Program-made: the position numbers and the translations under genes | The notes under the pieces: generated by a model | What the model was told of the DNA's origin: nothing | What the model saw: the letters and a program-made list of their open reading frames with translations, nothing else | Databases searched by the model: none | NCBI GenBank assembly: GCA_023213315.1 | Contig: JAKCPI010008019.1 | Location: 1-64,000, forward strand | Reading direction: 5' to 3' | DNA length: 64,000 nucleotides | DNA from: Euborellia annulipes | Lineage: Eukaryota; Arthropoda; Insecta; Dermaptera; Anisolabididae | Part shown: piece after piece, positions 8,556 through 20,392 of the stretch | How the letters are laid out: each line of letters opens with the position of its first letter | Position numbering within the stretch: position 1 is the stretch's first letter

Positions 8556-10477
8556 TAGGGTCCGACCGAAACAAGATTTTCAGCCGAAACCGAAACCGAA
8601 ACCGAATATTCGGCCTCAACCTCAGTTTCGGCCGAAACCGTAACCGAAACCGAAACTTGTATTTCCTATAAAAATTTTTTTCATTTTCCTTTTTTTTTTT
8701 TTTTGAATTTTTTCTTTTTTTCCCTTCCGTAAAATCATTTTACCTTTTTTTTAGGGAGACTAACATTTTTTTCTCCCTCAATAGGCCAGTCAATATCGAC
8801 ATTTAAATCGCAAAACGTAAAGTATTCCTGCATTTTTTGTATGTTATTTGGACCCCTTGGGGGGAGTGCGAAACCACATTTTGCAATTAAAAAAAAGTTG
8901 TGCTTCCCGCGTAGTACGAGAAAACTGCGTAATTTTCGCACTTTTTCAGTTTTTGCAGTTTAATTCAAAAACTATGGGCTTTTTGACATTTGTTGCTTAT
9001 AGCATTTTTAAAGTATATTAAATTTGAAACAATTCAAGCCAATTTGCAGCTCCGTATCTCTAATAGTTTTTGAGATATGATAATTGAAAAATGTACAAGA
9101 TTTTCACAAATGTTACAATTTTCAGTTTTGCTTATGTTTAAAGCCGAATATCGGCTTAACCGCTCAAGTTTAGAGAAAAGTTGTAATAAATTGAGTTTTA
9201 GCACATTTAATTACCTTTCATTTAAGCGCAGTACGGGGTCAGTAACCCTTGTAGTTTTCGTGTAATCGTAAAAAAACAAAAATTGCAGTAATAGTCCAGT
9301 CAAATTTCACATTAAATTCGCAAACCCCCAAGTAACGCTGCATTTTTGGTATGTTATTTTGACCCCTTAGGAGAGTGTGAAACCACATTTTGCAATCAAA
9401 AAAAAGTTGTGCTACCTGCATAATACTAGAAAAATTTCAAAATTTTCGGATATTTTTCAGTTTTTGCTGTTTAATTAAAAAATATGGGCTTTTGACATTA
9501 GTTGTTATTATCATTTTTAAAGTGCATTAAATTTCAAACAATTGAAGCCAAACCACACCTTCGTAAGTTTAATAGTTTTTGAGATATGATACAATTTCAT
9601 GTAGGGCTATTTAAAACTTGTATTATTGGAATTTTTGTTTTTTAAGTTTATAGGAGAATATAGAGAATGACCCCGTTTTGCTCTTAAATGAAAGGTAGTT
9701 AAATGTGCTAAAACTCAATTTTTCACAACTTTTCTCTTAGCATGAGCCGTTATGTCGATATTTGGCTTTAAACATAAATAAAATTAAAAATTCTAAAATT
9801 TCTGTTGTGTTTTAAGCCCAATATCGGACATAACGGCTCATGCTAAGAGAAAAGTTGTGATAAATTGAGTTTTAGCACATTTAATTACCTTTCATTTAAG
9901 CGCAAAACGGGGTCATTAGCTCTTATAGTTCTCCTATAAACTTAAAAACAAAATTACAATAATACAAGTTTTAAATAGCCCTACATAGAAATTGCATCAT
10001 ATCTCAAAAACTATTAAACTTACGAAGGTGTGGTTTGGCTTCAATTGTTTGAAATTTAATGCACTTTAAAAATGATAATAACAACTAATGTCAAAAGCCC
10101 ATATTTTTTAATTAAACTGCAAAAACTGAAAATGTCCGAAAATTTTGAAATTTTTCTAGTATTATGCAGGTAGCACAACTTTTTTTGATTGCAAAATGTG
10201 GTTTCACACTCTCCTAAGAGGTCAAAATAACATACCAAAATGCAGCGTTATTTCGCGTTTGCGAATTTAATGTGAAATTTGACTGGACTACAAGTGCAAA
10301 TTATTTGACCTTTTTTTTTTTTGCATGCGAGTCTCATCCCATTTTTTCAGACTCTGGTTTCGGCCGGCCGAAAGGTTCGGCCACTTTTGGCCGAAACCGA
10401 AACTACGGCCGAAACCATGATTTTTGGCCGAAACTAGCCGAAACCGTAACCGAAACCGAATATTCGGTCGGTTCCTA
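8556..10477. mobile_element. 1.9-kb foldback hAT-like element with CCGAAA-repeat ends
   Basis: A perfect 8-bp duplication ataattac (8548-8555, 10478-10485) flanks ends TAGGGTCCGACCGAA and TTCGGTCGGTTCCTA. Just inside each end are arrays of ccgaaa-type hexamers. From about 9294 to 10290 the interior is one large palindrome centred near 9792, and 8755-9270 is a third, diverged copy of the same arm. Short ORFs on both strands mirror each other and are not genes. A decayed relative of the right end is at about 21610-21860. Confidence 0.8.
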
Positions 10478-10805
10478 ATAATTACAATAAAAACACTAAG
10501 TGATATAATTCAATATAATTATTCTAATAATATACAGGTAGGTTTATTTAAAATATAACCTAGTTTTAGTCTAGACCAGGGTATCATCAAATTAACTAAA
10601 CAGAGTAGTTTTGTGACTTGGTTATCCTCTCAAGGAAAATATAATAGAATAAATAATTTTTTTTTTTTTAATTACCACCTTGCGAGGATACAAAACTACT
10701 GAATTTATTTAATTTGGTTTACATACGCGATGTATATAATATCTTAAATATTGTATATGTAATTTCTCATTTATTAGGTAATTTTAAATATCAATAAATA
10801 AACAA

Positions 10806-11090
10806 TAGATAAAAGGACCAGGCAGCCAGTTAATCAATCTCTTTGAAATAAAGCTCTCTGTTAAGGAAACAGTTTCGGCTTTAATTAGATAAGATTATCT
10901 TCGGTCCAGTTGAGAGTATGAACTCCACTATTTGACTAAATGCTCTGTCATTTGAGTTCATACTTTCAACAATTGGACTGAAGATGATCTTATCTAATTA
11001 AAGCCGAAACTGTTTCCTTAACAGAGAGTTTTATTTCGTGGAGACTGATTGCCTGGCTGGCGGCTCCTTTTATCTATTGTTCAAATACAA
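10806..11090. repeat. Palindromic hammerhead-family repeat
   Basis: Inverted arms share gataaaaggacc-type ends, ggcagccag, aggaaacagtttcggcttta and gataagattatct. The right arm carries CTGAAGAT...AAAGCC-GAAAC and GGA/TTTCC around it, a weak hammerhead-like core with a poor stem II. A sister copy with better-kept arms is at about 39365-39575. Confidence 0.6.
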
Positions 11091-11212
11091 CAGCCACTTT
11101 ATTTCTTGCAATTTTAAATACATTTTATCGGGGAGCAAACTGGCCGTTGGATTATGAATCAATAAACTTGTCACCAGTCCTTAATTCTAGATTAATTAAT
11201 TATTAAATGTAC

Positions 11213-11530
11213 CTGTAGGCCGACCCTTGTTCTCGGCAGGGTTCGCGCTGCGTCCGGAGGCCACATGGCAGCTGCGGCTGCAGCAGCTTTCAGAGAACAG
11301 AGTAAAGCTTCATCGTAATGGGTGGCGATTCTCGTCGACGGGGTGGGAGGTGAGGGTAGATCGAATACATGACCCAGCGGACGACTACCAACGGGGGCCG
11401 AGGTCTTACGAAAGGAGGCCGATGATGAGGTATTAATGGAGGTGGCTGGAACTTGAGCTGATGGCGTTGTTGAAGTTGGTGATGGAGGAGCCCGAAGACG
11501 CCACTTATCAAAAACCTCGCCGATCTCCTC
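11213..11530 (-). CDS. Internal exon of the same unidentified gene, Ser/Pro/Ala-rich
   Basis: An acceptor (tttttgattttag) lies just above 11530 and the donor CAG|GTACAT follows 11213. The exon is 318 bp, exactly 106 codons, open in phase 0 throughout. It begins EEIGEVFDKWRLRAPPSP, passes through a Ser/Thr/Pro-rich stretch, then a short run of six alanines before MWPPDAARTLP, and ends VGLQ. The composition suggests a disordered linker with possible phosphorylation sites; that is inference. The opposite-strand frame over the same bases is a shadow: this strand has the splice sites and phase-matched neighbours. No catalytic motif or known domain is visible. Confidence 0.72.
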
Positions 11531-11589
11531 CTAAAATCAAAAATCAAAAAATACTATAATCATTAACAATATAAATTCTTTGAGTGAAA

Positions 11590-11630
11590 GTGGGCCGCAC
11601 ATCCAAAAAGGTTGGGAACCACTGCACTAG
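11590..11630 (-). repeat. hAT terminal fragment
   Basis: On the minus strand the sequence CAGTGGTTCCCAACCTTTTT followed by ggatgtgcggccc resembles the terminal inverted repeat of Charlie-type hAT elements. No partner end was found, so it is a solo end. Confidence 0.45.
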
Positions 11631-11639
11631 TCCTATACA

Positions 11640-13940
11640 TTTATTTCATGCATTTATTTTTCAAGCCCAGGTATTACATGTATCTATATATTTATTGTGA
11701 GCATATATTTTGATAGTGAGTTGAGTGGCCATATGGTCCCCGGAAGTCGAATCAGAGGATCTGAGAAATTGGTCATTCGATCCACTAGCAAAAAAGTATA
11801 AGAGGTGTGTTTGTTTTGATTGTCATTGCAGCATAATTTACACAATTTACCCTGCATTCTGATAATAGTAATCTCATAGCCTAATTTATTAATTTCCGGA
11901 AAAAAAAACTTTTCTTACTTACTTTCTCTTATTACTAAATCATTTAAAATAATTTTTCTTGAATTTCTTATGCCTTCTTAAATTTTTAATTTTGACATCG
12001 AGTTGAGCTCAATTTTAAATAACTGTAAGGAAAATTGTGCCTTACCCCTTTTTAAATAAGAAAAATTATCTTTTATAATGAGAACTATCTGTTCTTTTAG
12101 CATTAATCTTTTTTTTTTTTTTAATTAAAAATAACATTAATAATCAACTTATTTCATAATAAAGTTCCGAAGGTGACCTACCCGAGGTTGGACAGTATTT
12201 GACCCTACAGGCGCCTATATTCACTCTTGCTTAAATAAATAAATCCAGTCGGCATATAAACAAATCATACTCTTTGCGATAACCATTTTCATGATCGGTT
12301 TTTTTTTTTAAATTCATTTTTTTATGACATAAATCTTATTGAATTCGTCTCTATTCAAAAACATATTTACAAATGTACATATTCATGCGTGTAAATGAAA
12401 TGACCCATGAGTTATATGATAGCTATGAAAAACAATGAATCAAATATATGAAGACCGAAAGGGATTTTAAAGAGGTTTGTTAAAAAATAGACTGAGGGAC
12501 ATTACTAGATACTCTATTGAGGGTACAGTTTTAGAAAAGGTGCTATAATTCAAGAGGAACTAAGGGTACAGGTGATGGGAGGAGGGAGATTGGATCACTA
12601 CTAGTAGTGCAAAAGTAAAAACAGCCTCAGATCTCGAAAAAGATCTTTTATTTACTTCATTTGTTTAAAGAGAAGCGAAACTTAAAAAGCTGTTGATTTC
12701 GATAGTGACATATTTTGCATTTATTGGGCCATACAAATAATTTCTCTTCCATAAGTATTTTGAGTTGCATTCAATTTAGTTGACGGAATGAATATCCAGT
12801 GCATTTTGTCTATATAAATAATTTTTTTTTTTAAATTCTGTATTAAAAATAATTAAAAAAAAAAAAAAAAAAACTATAGGCCTATAAAGAAAAAGTTTAA
12901 AGTTATAATGTAAAATAAGGCGATACTAAAGACATTCCTGTTTTTTTTTTTTTTTGTTTTTTTTTTTTAAATCACATATACTTAAAAAATAAAATATTTA
13001 ATTATTTAATTGAGTTCGAGAGGAGCTGAGAAAATTTAGTGGTTATCAAACTATTAGTCTAACATGAAATTAAGGCCCTAGGGGAAAGAATTTAAAGGTG
13101 AAACTCGTAAACTTTCCTGAAAGATTAACTAGCAATATAAAAAAATAAATTATACTATGTAATCAAAAAAAAATTTTCCCTTGGGGATGTTTATATTTAC
13201 ATCCCGTAAGTAATGAAATTTTATATAGATTATAAAACAAGTAAATATTCTTTGAACCTAAAAGCACGTAAATTGGAACTGTTCGATTTAGATAAATAAA
13301 TTAAATGGGATCTCAGAGAAAATAAATAAATTATCAAGACGTTTAAATAAAAAAAAATATAAATTATCTCTTCATATATTAAGGATAAATTTTATAAAAG
13401 GTTGAAAGGATGGATTTAAATGTCTTGTGTTAATCCACAAACAAAATCAAGTCTTGGATGGGTTCTAAGGAGGCTGGAAGGTTGGAACCCCCTCCTAGGA
13501 TCCAATCAAGACTAGATATTGAAGTCAGAAGTTGATTTTTTTAAAATATTTCCTTCTATATAGATGGGGAGAGTTATGAATTTTTTTTAAAGATCTCTTT
13601 TGTTAACACTAACCAGGATCCTTCGAGCTTTTTATGGTTATTTAAAACAAATACAAAGATTTTTTTTAATATAAAGGTGATAAATTCATGTCCTAGAGGC
13701 TATTTTTTCTGTCTCTTGAGAGGGGGGAGGGGAGGGGGGGGGGGTAATCTCCAAAAATCTTCTTGGTTTACACCACTGGATTCTATAATATATTCAGGAC
13801 TACCGCGGACCTTGCCGAACCCTGGTACTTTATGTCAATACGGACACTAAAAAAAAGTTTAAATTTTAAATTTGAATATATTTAAGAGGGGTAATTATTT
13901 TTAAATGTTTATTTTTCAAGAGCCTATTTAGATTTGTAGG
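11640..13940. other. Intronic AT-rich stretch without a recognised gene
   Basis: Mostly AT-rich sequence with several poly-A or poly-T tracts (for example near 12850 and 12945) and no exon with splice sites. A short segment near 11700-11800 has a tRNA-B-box-like ggtcattcgatccac. A G-rich run lies at about 13720-13745. Nothing further can be supported. Confidence 0.5.
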
Positions 13941-14001
13941 CCTACTTTAAAAAGTCCGAAAAAATAATTTTAATTTTTTTCTTTCATTAAGAAGTTGAAG
14001 G

Positions 14002-14326
14002 GCTGAACGCACACTAATTGAGTAAAACGTTTTCGAAAAAAACTTTTTGTCCAAAAGCAAAACGTTTTGTTCGATGTCAACGCACACCGATCGAGCAAAA
14101 ACATTTTCGGACAAAATGTTTTGTGCAAGAGTAAAATATTTTGTTCGATGCCAACGCACACCGTTTGAGCAAAATGCTCAATGGCAAAACATTTTGTTCA
14201 ATCATGTCCAATTGTGTTTTGTCTCTTCGGCCTGCGTTGACCCATAGAAAAGCATTAAAAAAAAAAAAAAAAAAAAAAAAACAATTTGTTCGAAAACGTT
14301 TTTGCTTAATTGGTATGCGTTCAGCC
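14002..14326. mobile_element. TIR element with repeated TTTTGTTCGATG motifs
   Basis: Ends GGCTGAACGCACAC and its near inverse GTATGCGTTCAGCC bound the element. Both are followed inward by ttgagtaaaacgttttcgaa-like sequence. Internal segments containing gttttgttcgatg-caacgcacacc recur two to three times about 85-90 bp apart. The interior ends in a long poly-A tract. No clear target duplication; the superfamily is unassigned. Confidence 0.6.
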
Positions 14327-14399
14327 TAAAAGATCCAGTTCTGCCCGAGGGGGGTTAATAATAATCCGCAATTTCAAGAAATTATAGTATTACAACCGG

Positions 14400-16330
14400 A
14401 ATAGGAGATTTAGGACCAAACCCGCCTAAAATATTTATAGACCTCCCTCTCCATTAATTTTTGTCCAGGAATATAATAAAAGTCAGATGATGGCTCTTTG
14501 AAGACAAGTGGTTGGATACTAATATGAAAATACAAATGTAATCAATAATTTTCTTAGTCCGTAACAGCGAAAGCAATCCAAACGCCCTCCGTTGGCACGC
14601 ATCGCAAATAACTCACGAATTCTGCGAATTTTTAAATTATTAATCAATATTAAAAAAAAAAAAAAATTATCAATCTAAGTTGATTTTAAAAGTAGAAAGT
14701 TAAAGAGTCGAATTCCATTCGAATCATTTCTTAATCATTTCGCGAAGTCCTTGGCTGACAAATCCTAAAGCGGACTCGCTGACAGATATGCATAAAAATT
14801 ATGCGTGTGTTTATTTTTCATTTAATACCCAATAAATTAAGTTGAGTGCATAGATCACTAGAAGATGCCATTTTTGAGCCAATTAATGTCTGTAAATAAT
14901 TACTTTTCCTATTTTAAGGAATAAGATTACAAAATACTAAAAATATTTTTCCTTCAAGGAACTATCACATGGATATTATTTCTAATTTATGGATTATTAA
15001 CCTTTCATACATTCCTTTAAAGGGATTTTAGCAAGTGACAAAAGTAGATTTAATTTTTAAGGCCAATGGCCGCGTAAAATTAAAATAAAATTTTAAGTTG
15101 TTTACGATATTTTTGGAAATAGCAATATTTAAAAAAAAATCAATTTTTTGACTATTCGGACTTATTTTGGAATTGTATAATAATATTAATTTTTTACGTT
15201 TATTTACTTTTTAATACCGAATTAGCTAACCATACCTACGTTCAGGAAAAAACGACCCGGAGGGAATTTTTATTTTTACTTTAGTCTTTTCGTCATATTA
15301 GGCCATATAGACTTTAGACAATACTCAATATTTAAATTACGAATAGGCACATTTATTTATACCATTTGGAATTCAAATTATTTAAATAAATATTCATCGG
15401 ACTGCCTGAGATCCGTACCCGAGCCCTTGGCTTTAACACTATCAATATTAACATTTGTCATTAGGCCACGGGGGGCTAGGGGGTGGGGGGTGGGGGCGGA
15501 GAGAGTTACAAGAAAAGGATCTGTTGTATTGTAAGCATTTGAAGTGAACTTTGGGGAAATTAATTCCCAAGAAAGAAACTGGACAAGGGATTCATTTGAA
15601 CGTAGCGCCTTCAAAATAAGACGTAGGCAACCGTTGAACTTATGAATATATTTGGTCGTATTGGCAAAGGGGAAATGGGTACTGAATGAGCCATAAATCA
15701 AGAGTCGCGGAGCGACTCGTAGCCGAGCAAGGAAAAAGCAAAAGAGAGCAAAGGAATACTACCATTTAGAAGATATTCCAATAGATTCCAATGGCCCATT
15801 GCATTTTCATAGACGAGTCGTCCCTAAGACTATATTATCAAGAAATATTTTAAATCCTTAATAAAAGATAGGGACTTGAAAAACTTTTGAGAAACTTTCC
15901 TCTTTCTGGGCAAAAAGTTTTTAAGATATCGGAGTCAAATTTTTTTTATATTAAACTAGAATAAGGATTTTTTTGAGCTCAAATTAAAAAAAAAAAAAAT
16001 TCATCTCTAAAAAATAATGGCAGAAACTCAAAGTTGAGATTTTGCCAATTTTGGAAGGTCAAAAGTTAGTCTCTTATTTTTCCTTTTGTTTTTTCTTCCC
16101 TTTTTTCTTCAATTTTCAAATTTTTCGCTTTTATATAAATCAAAAAAGCGAAACTTTTATTACATCGTCTCAAATATTTTTTTATTTCACCTAGACTCTG
16201 GGTAAAAAAAATGTGAGCAGTGGGGCTCGCCCATAGGGACCTCGGACGCCGCCCCCCTAAAGATTTGAAAAGAAAAATAATTAAACACCCATTCAATTAT
16301 AATTATACACCTAACTAACAAAGTGTTTTA
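14400..16330. other. Intronic stretch, little recognised
   Basis: AT-rich with poly-A tracts. At 15365-15430 there is a minus-strand SINE fragment (aaataaatattcatcggact followed by gcctgagatccgtaccc). A G-rich run lies at about 15475-15500. No exon-like segment with both splice sites was found. Confidence 0.45.
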
Positions 16331-16690
16331 TCAGTCGCGTACATCGAAAATATAGGGAAAAAACAGGCAAAAATAGCGCGAAAAGTGTTATAGCCGTTGG
16401 ACTGTCCTGAACGCCCCAACCATCAACATGAGTTATACGGAGAGAGGTGTGGGGGGGGGCTGCTGGTGATGACGCGTGTAAGTTGAGCCGAATGGGAGTT
16501 TGGGACGCCGTCCAGTGCGAGAGCGAAGATCAGCTAGTCGCCACAGCGCGGGCTCCTTAACTTTTAACGATTCTAAGTGTTTAACGAATGTGTGATTGTT
16601 ATGTAGTGGATTTAGTGTGTATGGTTTAGTGTTCTCTGGGGCCCCCAACGGTGGCCCGGGATTAAATAGAGGATGAAGTGTGGCGCTCCT
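16330..16690. promoter_or_regulatory. GC/CpG-richer patch, possible promoter or first exon
   Basis: This is the only sizeable CpG-rich patch in the 43-kb intron that is not an obvious repeat. On the plus strand TCAGTC at about 16331 resembles an arthropod initiator, and a strong donor (gcgt|GTAAGTTG) sits near 16475. An ATG near 16430 opens a frame that stops before the donor, so any exon would be mainly untranslated. The minus-strand 71-codon frame has no supporting splice sites. It could be a nested noncoding gene, an alternative promoter or an old insertion. Confidence 0.3.
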
Positions 16691-16969
16691 TTTTGCATCT
16701 CCGAAGTTTTTGGTAGAGATATATGTGACGGAAAAAGGTCTTTTAATGATCTATTAATTAATTTTAATAAATTAAAGGAAGAGTTTTTTTTGTTTTGGTT
16801 TACGGATTTAATCTAAAAGTTGATGCAAATATACAATTATAGTAAGAAACATATTTGTATACCAAATTTCATCGATATAACTTATTCACCCACACAAGCA
16901 AGATTCGAGAATCAACAAAATATCAAGGGCGGATTTTTTTCATGATAATAATACTTTCTCACTATACCC

Positions 16970-17400
16970 TTACCCCCCCCCTCCCACCCCCTCATGAGGG
17001 GTGGTATCTCCCCTCCCTCTCCTCTTCCTCTCTTTCTCAGGTCTTTCCCTGCTCAATTCTAATCCAATCTACCATCCCCAACCCCACCCATTCCCACAAC
17101 ACAAGGGGGACCCCTCCCCCCCCCTTCCCTGTTCCGTTCCCCTCTTCAAAAACAAACCAATTCCATTCTTCCTTTTTCTCCTTCTCTCCTCCTCTTGGGA
17201 AAAACTCCCTGCGTCTATCTTCTCCCCCCCACCTACCCTTTTCACACTCTATATTCTCACCTAAACAGGCCTCTGCTCAGTTCCCCCTTGTCTGGTTTTT
17301 CTTCTTTTTTCTCTTCCTTTTTTTTTTTTTTTTTCTCTCTCTCTCTTCTTCCTTGTGGCTATTGGGGGTCTTCGCCCCTCCGCCCCCCCCAACAAAAAAA
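16970..17400 (+). repeat. Polypyrimidine-rich tract, about 430 bp
   Basis: The plus strand is overwhelmingly C and T for about 430 bp, with only short interruptions. It lies between tactttctcactatacc on the left and atatagataagagaaagtaa on the right. These are the terminal sequences of repeat R1, so it looks like an expanded low-complexity region in an R1 remnant. The Pro/Ser/Phe-rich ORFs here are compositional artefacts. Confidence 0.7.
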
Positions 17401-17439
17401 AAATATATATTTTACAGATATAGATAAGAGAAAGTAAAG

Positions 17440-19210
17440 AGAAATGTTGGAAATAAAATTTTAAAAATATTATAAATTTAGCCTATGTATTATTACAGCT
17501 ATAATTAATTTTCCTTATGAAAGGGGATTTATTAAAATTTCCCCATTAAATATTTTTATGATGAGTATGATTTGCACTTCCTTATTTTAAGAGAAGGAAT
17601 TAATTAACTATTAGCATTTAAATTGTTTTACAACAGTTTTGTAAGTATGGTCCTCGGCAGGATTTTTTACTTTATGCATGTGATGATTTCCAGGGGAAGA
17701 AAAGTAAAGACCGATGGAGCTTCTCCCTTAGGTTGTCGGCTTAGGGTCTACTTAATATATTACAAGCCGCATAAAAATTAAAAAAAAAAAGAATTCGGGG
17801 GTTTAACCATTCTATTTAGTAGCTACTACATGTAGTACATAATAGAAGCCTGTCTAAATTTAAATCCACCAATTAAAATTTAATAAATTTACTGTAGTTA
17901 CGAATTAACCAAACGTTTCCAGGTCTCTTAATCACATAATTTTAGAATAAGCATGACTAATGCAGCATAAGATTTTAATTTATCTATTATTTGTACTGAA
18001 GTTGCTGTTGATGTTTTAAATTAGGAAGACCAAGAACAGGAGGGACATAAAAAAAAAACAAAGCCTTTCGATGACAAATGCCGGAGAGACGTTTCGGAAG
18101 AAATTTTATTTGTCTATCTTCAGTCATTATAGATTTTTTCATTTCCACTCGATGAATGTTTCTCTCTAACGTCCTGCATACCAGTTATATCATCATGTTT
18201 CATAAGATTGAAATTCAAAACAAATCTGTTAGAAAAAAATTCTAAAATCGTGTCTATGATGAGTCATAGAGATCTAAAATGTTAAGACTAATGAATAGGT
18301 AACCATCTATAAGTTGTTTGACAAGAAAACCACTTAAACCAGTTGCCTATAGTCGAAATTAATATCTAAATTCAAAATTGTTGAAAGACTTTAACGTAGA
18401 CCTAAGAAACTTTAACGCCTGCATCTGATAGATTAGCAAGTTAATATGAAAATAATCGACTAAAAAAAAAAAAGAGAAAAAGATGAGGTAATAAAGAATG
18501 ATAGATGAATAGATTTCCAAACCATTAAGAAGGGAGGGAGGGTGTCATCGGCTACCAGAAAATGCGGCATGTCTATCTGGGGAATGGTGTCAGGGCCGGC
18601 GTTAACAGCAGCAGGTATACCTGAACGATTCTAACCATGTTGTGCACGTAAATCAATTCAGATCAGCAGACAAGAAAGGAGAAGGTGGAGAGAGGGGGAA
18701 TCAACTGCTGGTGTTCTTTGATTTTTTTTTTTTTTTGGTCTCTATAAGCCCATTAGCAGTTTACAAATTTGTTCCACATCAGCCAACCATTACGAAGGTA
18801 ATAAAATAAACAAGAAAGAATATAAGCACAAAAGTCTTTTTTTTTTAAAGAAAATAAAAATAATAGCTACTAAATAATATTAATAAAAAAGAACACTTTC
18901 CTCACTAAAATTTAAACAAATGAAAGTTTTTTATTGCATTAAACTCATTAAAAATATATAAAGGTGTATAATGACAAAGGATTCAAACATAAAAAAAATA
19001 TTTTAAAGTTAATGTAAATAAAAAATGTCCAATGAATCCACTTGATGAAATAAGAAAGTCATCCCTAGTAACTCTAGAAGGAAAAAATTGATAATAATTA
19101 TGTTCAAAAAATATTACTAATCATTTGGCCGATAAATCGCAGATGTCTTTAAAATAAATGTATAATAAGACTGTGGCGTCGTCCGCCTTTGGCGGACTTC
19201 GAGTCTAGTG
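17440..19210. other. Intronic stretch; one decayed hammerhead-like repeat
   Basis: Mostly AT-rich. On the minus strand near 18075-18130, CTGAAGATAGAC...TTCC-GAAAC-GTC-TCTCCGG is a degenerate relative of the hammerhead repeats. Around 18535-18720 there is a GC-richer, apparently single-copy segment. No gene was recognised. Confidence 0.4.
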
Positions 19211-19224
19211 TGCATAGTGAGCGC

Positions 19225-20112
19225 CAGCGTTGGGCGAATTGTCTACTTTACTTTGTCTACGCAATTGTCTACGTGTAGACAATGTATGTAGACAAATGAA
19301 CAATATCCATGTAGACAAAGTAGACAAAGTAGACAATGTAGACAATGTAGACAATTCTAAAATTTAAAAATTTGGCGGGACTAACAACACCTTAATTTTT
19401 TATCTATCGTCATAAATATAATTTTTTGATACTAATATACACGAAATCAATAGGTAAAGAGTGATTTTACAATTTTTTCTATTCCACTTTAAGAGAGAAT
19501 ATTGAAGGAACGAACACTAAATAAATTGTATATATATATACAATTACAATTTAATTTAATTAAATTAATTAAAACAATTATTAATTTATTTGTATATATT
19601 TTCAATTACAATTTATTTAGTGTTCGTTACTCCAATATTCTCGCTTAAAGTGGAATATCAAATATAGCGAGATATTGGGTAAAAAAGAAACATCTGCCAG
19701 CGTTGATAATGGCGGTATTCTTAATTTTAAGTCACTTTTATTTGAATTAGATATTAGAAGCTGTATTATGCAGGGTTTTTTTTGCAAAAAAGACACACTG
19801 CAACATATTTTTACTTTTTCATTTTGTTTCCCTAATTCAAATTTTAATTCATTAAAATGTCTGTTTATTGGTCTTCCGTGTTTAGACATTTTTATGTATA
19901 TGAATTTCTAGGCTGTTTCTAGAAATGACAGATCACTGATCTGAGATGAGAGCCAATGAAAACAAGCGCTGAGCCATTTGTCTACATTGTCTACGTCTTT
20001 GTCTACATTGTCTACATTGTCTACGTCTTTGTCTACATTGTCTACTTTGTCTACGCATTTGTCTACGTCATGACGTAGACAAATCAAAATATGCTTAATT
20101 CGCCCAACACTG
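19225..20112 (-). mobile_element. hAT-like element with GTAGACAA subterminal repeats
   Basis: Ends CAGCGTTGGGCGAATT and AATTCGCCCAACACTG are flanked by a perfect 8-bp duplication gtgagcgc (19217-19224, 20113-20120). Many copies of GTAGACAA or TTGTCTAC crowd both ends, inverted with respect to each other, like transposase-binding subterminal repeats of hAT elements. A nested inverted repeat (tccacttta-ag-gagaatattg, about 19484-19655) lies inside. The minus-strand frame 19617-19889 may be a transposase remnant. Closely related to nothing else in the window. Confidence 0.85.
19617..19889 (-). pseudogene. Possible remnant of hAT transposase N-terminus
   Basis: The frame begins MSKHGRPINRHFNELKFE and has a Cys-Cys pair within VKICCSVSFLQKK. 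This resembles the start of hAT transposases with a BED-type zinc finger (a basic GRP-type start, aromatic residues, then Cys residues). The zinc-finger pattern is incomplete and the frame is only 90 codons. It sits inside the hAT-like element 19225-20112, which fits. It may also be chance. Confidence 0.35.
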
Positions 20113-20392
20113 GTGAGCGCCAAAGTTAAATCCCACCCATGCTTTTTCTACTTGTATTTTATTTTATTGTTTTTAAAAAGAAAATGAAAATCTTTATTGG
20201 AAATTTTCTAGTTTTTAACAAAAAGTAATGACAACTTTGAGATAAAAGCAACATGTTAACGTCGCTGTTAAAACTTTGTTTAGAGAATAGCATTTTTTAA
20301 CGCTGATCATATTACTTTACTTTTTAACAGCTTATTTATGATGTTAAATTTTAACGTCTGTTTTTAGAGAATAAACCTGTTTATCAGGGGTA

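Noticed and set aside
16855..17427. Plus-strand 190-codon ORF, longest in the window
   Set aside because: Composition is Pro/Ser/Phe/Leu only, from a polypyrimidine tract; all frames on that strand are open for the same reason.
19908..20123. Minus-strand ORF with VDNVDKDVDN repeats
   Set aside because: It is a translation of the GTAGACAA subterminal repeats of the hAT-like element.
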